A DNA stretch of 6,019 nt from Chloroflexia bacterium (GTDB taxonomy: Bacteria > Chloroflexota > Chloroflexia > Thermomicrobiales > JALYUS01), in the NCBI GenBank assembly GCA_025928215.1, contig JAICJW010000286.1, positions 1 through 6,019 on the forward strand. Reading direction: 5' to 3'. A program made the translations under genes and the position numbers. The notes below the pieces were generated by a model that did no database searches, had not been told where the DNA came from, and saw only the letters and a list, made by a program, of their open reading frames with translations. Below, piece by piece: positions 3,521 through 6,019 of this stretch (position 1 is its first letter; each line of letters starts with the position of its first letter).

Positions 3521-6019
3521 TTACTTGCCACTCTCACGTGGGACGATTGCCGGAATATGCGCGTCGCGGATCATCGTATTGAGTGCCGCCACATCCCGCT
3601 CGACGATCTGATTCAGCGTGGTGCGGTGCGCGTCGGCACGGCCCGCGAGGCTCTCATAGACTTCGACGGATTGCTTCGTCGGCGCGGCATCGGCCCCGGC
3701 GACCGCGCCATAGACGCCCGCCAGTTTGCTGTTCACCTTCACGGGGAAGTTCAGCGTGTCGGAGCGCACCTTCGCCTGCGTCTGAATCAGGTCTTCCTCA
3801 ATCGGCGCGAGGCGTTCTTTCAGGGTGGCGATGTGCTCGGCGATTGCCGGGTTCACCTTCTCGCCGCTGGCGCGCTTCTCCCATTCCTCCGCCTGCGCAC
3901 GGACGGCGCGGAGCGTCTTGATCGTCGCATGCGTCGTGTTGATCGTGTCGCGGATGCGGCAAAGGAGCGCGAATTGCGCGTCGAGATCGGCCTGTGTCGC
4001 CTGCACGCGCGGGTCTTTCTCGATCACGAACGGCTGTGTCTGCGTCTCGCCGCCGACGGTCAGGCGCACTTGATAGGTGCCGGGCGAGGCAATTGGGCCG
4101 GGCAGCGTCCCCTCGGCGGTGAAGAAGCCGTCAATCCCCTCGGCGTCGGCGTAGCGCATATCCCAGATGAAGCGATTGATGCCCGGCTGCAAGGACTGAG
4201 GACTGAGGACTGAGGACTGAGCGTCCGGCTTCTGACTTCCGGGTTCTGGCTTCTGCTCCCCGCCTTCCGGCTTCTTTTCCTCGCTCTTGAACGTCTTGAT
4301 TTCGTTGCCCTGATTGTCGAGAAAGGTCAGCGCTACTTCGCCTTTGGGCTTCTCCTTGAGAAAGTACGTGACGAGGACGCCATCGGGCGGGTTCGATCCG
4401 GCGTCGAGAAAGTGCTCGATCACCGAACCGTCTCCCTTCTTCTCCTGCGTCTTGGTGAAGATCGTCGCGCCGCTCATCTGGTAGTTCTTGCCGGCGGTCG
4501 GCTGGCGGAAAAAGCCCCGATTGGTGACGAAGCGGATGGTCTCGCGCGGCGGGAAGAGGTGGAACGCCCCCTTCGTCGTCTCGTCCGTCGCCTGCCGGAG
4601 CGGCGTGAGGTCGTCCAGCACCCAGAAAGCGCGGCCGTGCGTCGCGGCGATCAGGTCGGAGTCCTTGACAGCGAGATCGTGGATCGGCACGACGGGCAGG
4701 TTCCGTTGCAGCGGCTGCCAGTGTGCGCCGTCATCGAACGAGACGTGCATGCCGGTCTCAGTGCCGGCGTAGAGGAGGCCGCGCCGCGCCGGGTCCTCGC
4801 GGATGACGCGGGTAAAGTCGTTCTCCGCGATGCCGCTCGTGATCTTCGTCCAGTGCTTGCCGTAATCGTTCGTCTTGTACAGATATGGCCGGAAGTCATC
4901 GAGTTTGTAGCGCGTCGCCGCGACATAGGCCGTCGCTGGATCGTGCGGCGACGGTTCGATAATGCTGATGAGCGCCCAGTCCCCCATCTCCTTCGGCGTG
5001 ACATTCTCCCAGTTCGCGCCGTTATCGCGCGAAACATGGACCAGCCCATCGTCCGATCCGGCCCAGAGAACGCCCCGCTGCACGGGCGATTCCGCGAAGG
5101 CGAAGATCGTGCCGTAGTATTCCGCGCCGGTATTGTCTTTCGTGATCGGTCCGCCGGAGGCTTCCATTGTCGTCACGTCGTTGCGCGTCAGGTCGGGGCT
5201 GACGGTCTCCCAACTGCCTCCCTCGTCCGACGAGCGGAAGACGTGGTTGCCGGTGATATAGAGCACATTGGGATCGTGCGGCGAAAGCATGATCGGCGCG
5301 GTCCAGTTGAAGCGATACTTGACATCCTTCGCGCCCCAGCCGAGGTGCGGCTCCGGCCAGACATTGATGTTGCGCCGCTGCCCGGTGCGCCGGTCGAAGC
5401 GGGTAATCATGCCGCCGTAACTGCCCGCGAAGACGATATTCGGGTTGTCCGGGCGGACGGCGATGTAGCCGCTCTCGCCACCGCCGACCTCGAACCACTC
5501 GGACTGCGGGATGGCCGCCATCGCGGAGCGACTCGGCCCGGCAATCGTCGTATTGTCCTGCTGCGCGCCGTAGACGCCGTAGGGGGTCTCGGCGTCCGTC
5601 GTGACGTGGTAGAACTCCGCCGTCGGCTGATTGTAGAGCGTGGACCACGTCTCGCCGCCGTTGAAGGAGACCGCCGCCCCGCCGTCGTTCCCCTGAATCA
5701 TCCGCTCCGGGTTTTTCGGGTCAATCCAGAGGTCGTGATTGTCGCCGTGGGGGATCGGAAACTGAACGAAGGTCTTGCCTCCATCGGTGGATTTGAACGC
5801 CGGAACATTGAGGACCCAGAGCGTTTCCGGGTTCGTCGGATGGGCGTAGATGTGCATGTAATACCAGGCGCGCTGCCGCAGGTTGCGATCCTCGGAGAGG
5901 CGTTCCCACGTCTCGCCGCCATTGTCCGAGCGAAAGACCGCGCCATCCTCGGCCTCAACGAGCGCCCAGATGCGATCACGCTTCGCGGGTGAGGCGGCGA
6001 GACCGATCTTGCCAAGCAC
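3521..6019 (-). CDS. BNR/Vps10-like beta-propeller protein (N-terminus missing)
   Basis: The open frame runs off the right edge, so the visible 832 residues lack the N-terminus. Relatives are usually about 1000-1100 residues with a signal peptide, so roughly 200 are missing. The first GTG is probably an internal Val. At least seven Asp-box (BNR) motifs S/T-x-D/N-x-G-x-x-W/F occur at about 31, 77, 118, 263, 330, 383 and 427, typical of Vps10/sortilin-type propellers annotated as WD40/YVTN/BNR or glycosyl hydrolase. Family blocks include RQRAWYY (49-55), HGDNHDLWIDP (91-101), GAQQDNTT (151-158), SPDLTRND (274-281), GSDDGLVHVS (321-330) and ATHGRAFWVLDD (459-470). After the propeller come Ig-like strands (about 545-665), interrupted by a Lys-Pro-Glu linker (about 581-610) from a heptamer tract, then a charged helical C-terminal region (about 675-825). 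Probably exported. The molecular function of the family is unknown; sialidase activity should not be assumed from Asp boxes. Confidence 0.92.
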   Translation of the reverse strand: MLGKIGLAASPAKRDRIWALVEAEDGAVFRSDNGGETWERLSEDRNLRQRAWYYMHIYAHPTNPETLWVLNVPAFKSTDGGKTFVQFPIPHGDNHDLWIDPKNPERMIQGNDGGAAVSFNGGETWSTLYNQPTAEFYHVTTDAETPYGVYGAQQDNTTIAGPSRSAMAAIPQSEWFEVGGGESGYIAVRPDNPNIVFAGSYGGMITRFDRRTGQRRNINVWPEPHLGWGAKDVKYRFNWTAPIMLSPHDPNVLYITGNHVFRSSDEGGSWETVSPDLTRNDVTTMEASGGPITKDNTGAEYYGTIFAFAESPVQRGVLWAGSDDGLVHVSRDNGANWENVTPKEMGDWALISIIEPSPHDPATAYVAATRYKLDDFRPYLYKTNDYGKHWTKITSGIAENDFTRVIREDPARRGLLYAGTETGMHVSFDDGAHWQPLQRNLPVVPIHDLAVKDSDLIAATHGRAFWVLDDLTPLRQATDETTKGAFHLFPPRETIRFVTNRGFFRQPTAGKNYQMSGATIFTKTQEKKGDGSVIEHFLDAGSNPPDGVLVTYFLKEKPKGEVALTFLDNQGNEIKTFKSEEKKPEGGEQKPEPGSQKPDAQSSVLSPQSLQPGINRFIWDMRYADAEGIDGFFTAEGTLPGPIASPGTYQVRLTVGGETQTQPFVIEKDPRVQATQADLDAQFALLCRIRDTINTTHATIKTLRAVRAQAEEWEKRASGEKVNPAIAEHIATLKERLAPIEEDLIQTQAKVRSDTLNFPVKVNSKLAGVYGAVAGADAAPTKQSVEVYESLAGRADAHRTTLNQIVERDVAALNTMIRDAHIPAIVPRESGK
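4193..4220. repeat. Four perfect tandem copies of GGACTGA
   Basis: Four exact 7-bp units begin at 4193, 4200, 4207 and 4214 (TCAGTCC on the coding strand). They lie inside the propeller gene and encode the QSSVLSPQSLQ segment near residues 601-611, each unit being read in a different frame. A gain or loss of one or two units would shift the frame; a change of three would add or remove 7 residues. Confidence 0.95.
4225..4280. repeat. Degenerate heptamer array next to the GGACTGA repeat
   Basis: From 4225 the sequence can be cut in register into eight 7-mers. Most approximate CYGGCTT: the units at 4225 and 4267 are CCGGCTT, the one at 4246 is CTGGCTT, and those at 4232, 4239 and 4260 differ from these by one or two bases. 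The units at 4253 and 4274 are more diverged. A 4-nt break (4221-4224) separates the array from the GGACTGA units. Translated on the minus strand, three heptamers equal seven codons, which gives the visible 7-residue period KPEGGEQ, KPEPGSQ, KPDAQSS (residues 583-603). Confidence 0.65.

Noticed and set aside
4193..4280. Heptamer tract as a CRISPR array or frameshift-disrupted gene
   Set aside because: The units are 7 bp with no spacers, and the reading frame continues intact into conserved family sequence on both sides.
4412..5992. A 526-codon open frame on the + strand, antisense to the propeller gene
   Set aside because: The opposite strand has seven Asp boxes and many recognisable family blocks. 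This frame is Arg/Val/Asp-rich with no recognisable domain, as expected for a shadow in GC-rich DNA.

Overview
This is a GC-rich bacterial chromosome segment. It is densely coding and uses purine-rich Shine-Dalgarno sites (GGAAAGGG, AAAGGGGG) and ATG starts. The gene content (a large secreted BNR/Vps10-type propeller protein, an AcuI/YhdH reductase, a YbiC-type Ldh oxidoreductase, a PaaI-type thioesterase) together with heptamer repeats and dispersed palindromes fits a free-living, environmental GC-rich lineage such as Chloroflexota, Armatimonadota or Acidobacteriota. The sequence alone does not settle the phylum. There is no sign of phage, plasmid, transposase, CRISPR or RNA genes.

Layout. 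Positions 1-83 hold the 3' end of an unidentified + strand gene. After a 77-bp gap containing a strong palindrome comes a + strand hotdog-fold thioesterase (161-574). It is convergent with a block of four - strand genes. In their direction of transcription these are: a BNR/Vps10-like beta-propeller protein whose N-terminus lies beyond the right edge (6019-3521); an Ldh-family 2-hydroxycarboxylate dehydrogenase (3430 or 3418 to 2387); an AcuI/YhdH acrylyl-CoA reductase (2322-1324); and a small calcineurin-like metallophosphoesterase (1321-590). The last two are only 2 nt apart and are probably translationally coupled. The other gaps on this strand are 90 and 64 bp. No stretch over 100 bp lacks a gene, and I recognise no convincing sigma-70 promoter.

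How the genes may work together. The Ldh-family enzyme (2-hydroxy acid to 2-oxo acid), the acrylyl-CoA reductase (acrylyl-CoA to propionyl-CoA) and the acyl-CoA thioesterase are all small organic-acid/acyl-CoA enzymes and could share a catabolic theme. The link is only adjacency. The propeller protein and the phosphoesterase have no obvious connection to them.

The most notable signals are not genes. (1) A family of about 30-bp tetraloop palindromes occupies the three gaps larger than 20 bp: two good copies and one degenerate copy, all in the same orientation. (2) An 88-bp heptanucleotide-periodic tract lies inside the propeller gene. It has four perfect GGACTGA units next to about eight degenerate CYGGCTT-like units, and it encodes a Lys-Pro-Glu linker with a 7-residue period. 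Because 7 is not a multiple of 3, slippage there would shift the reading frame. I do not see a new multi-gene system in this window.
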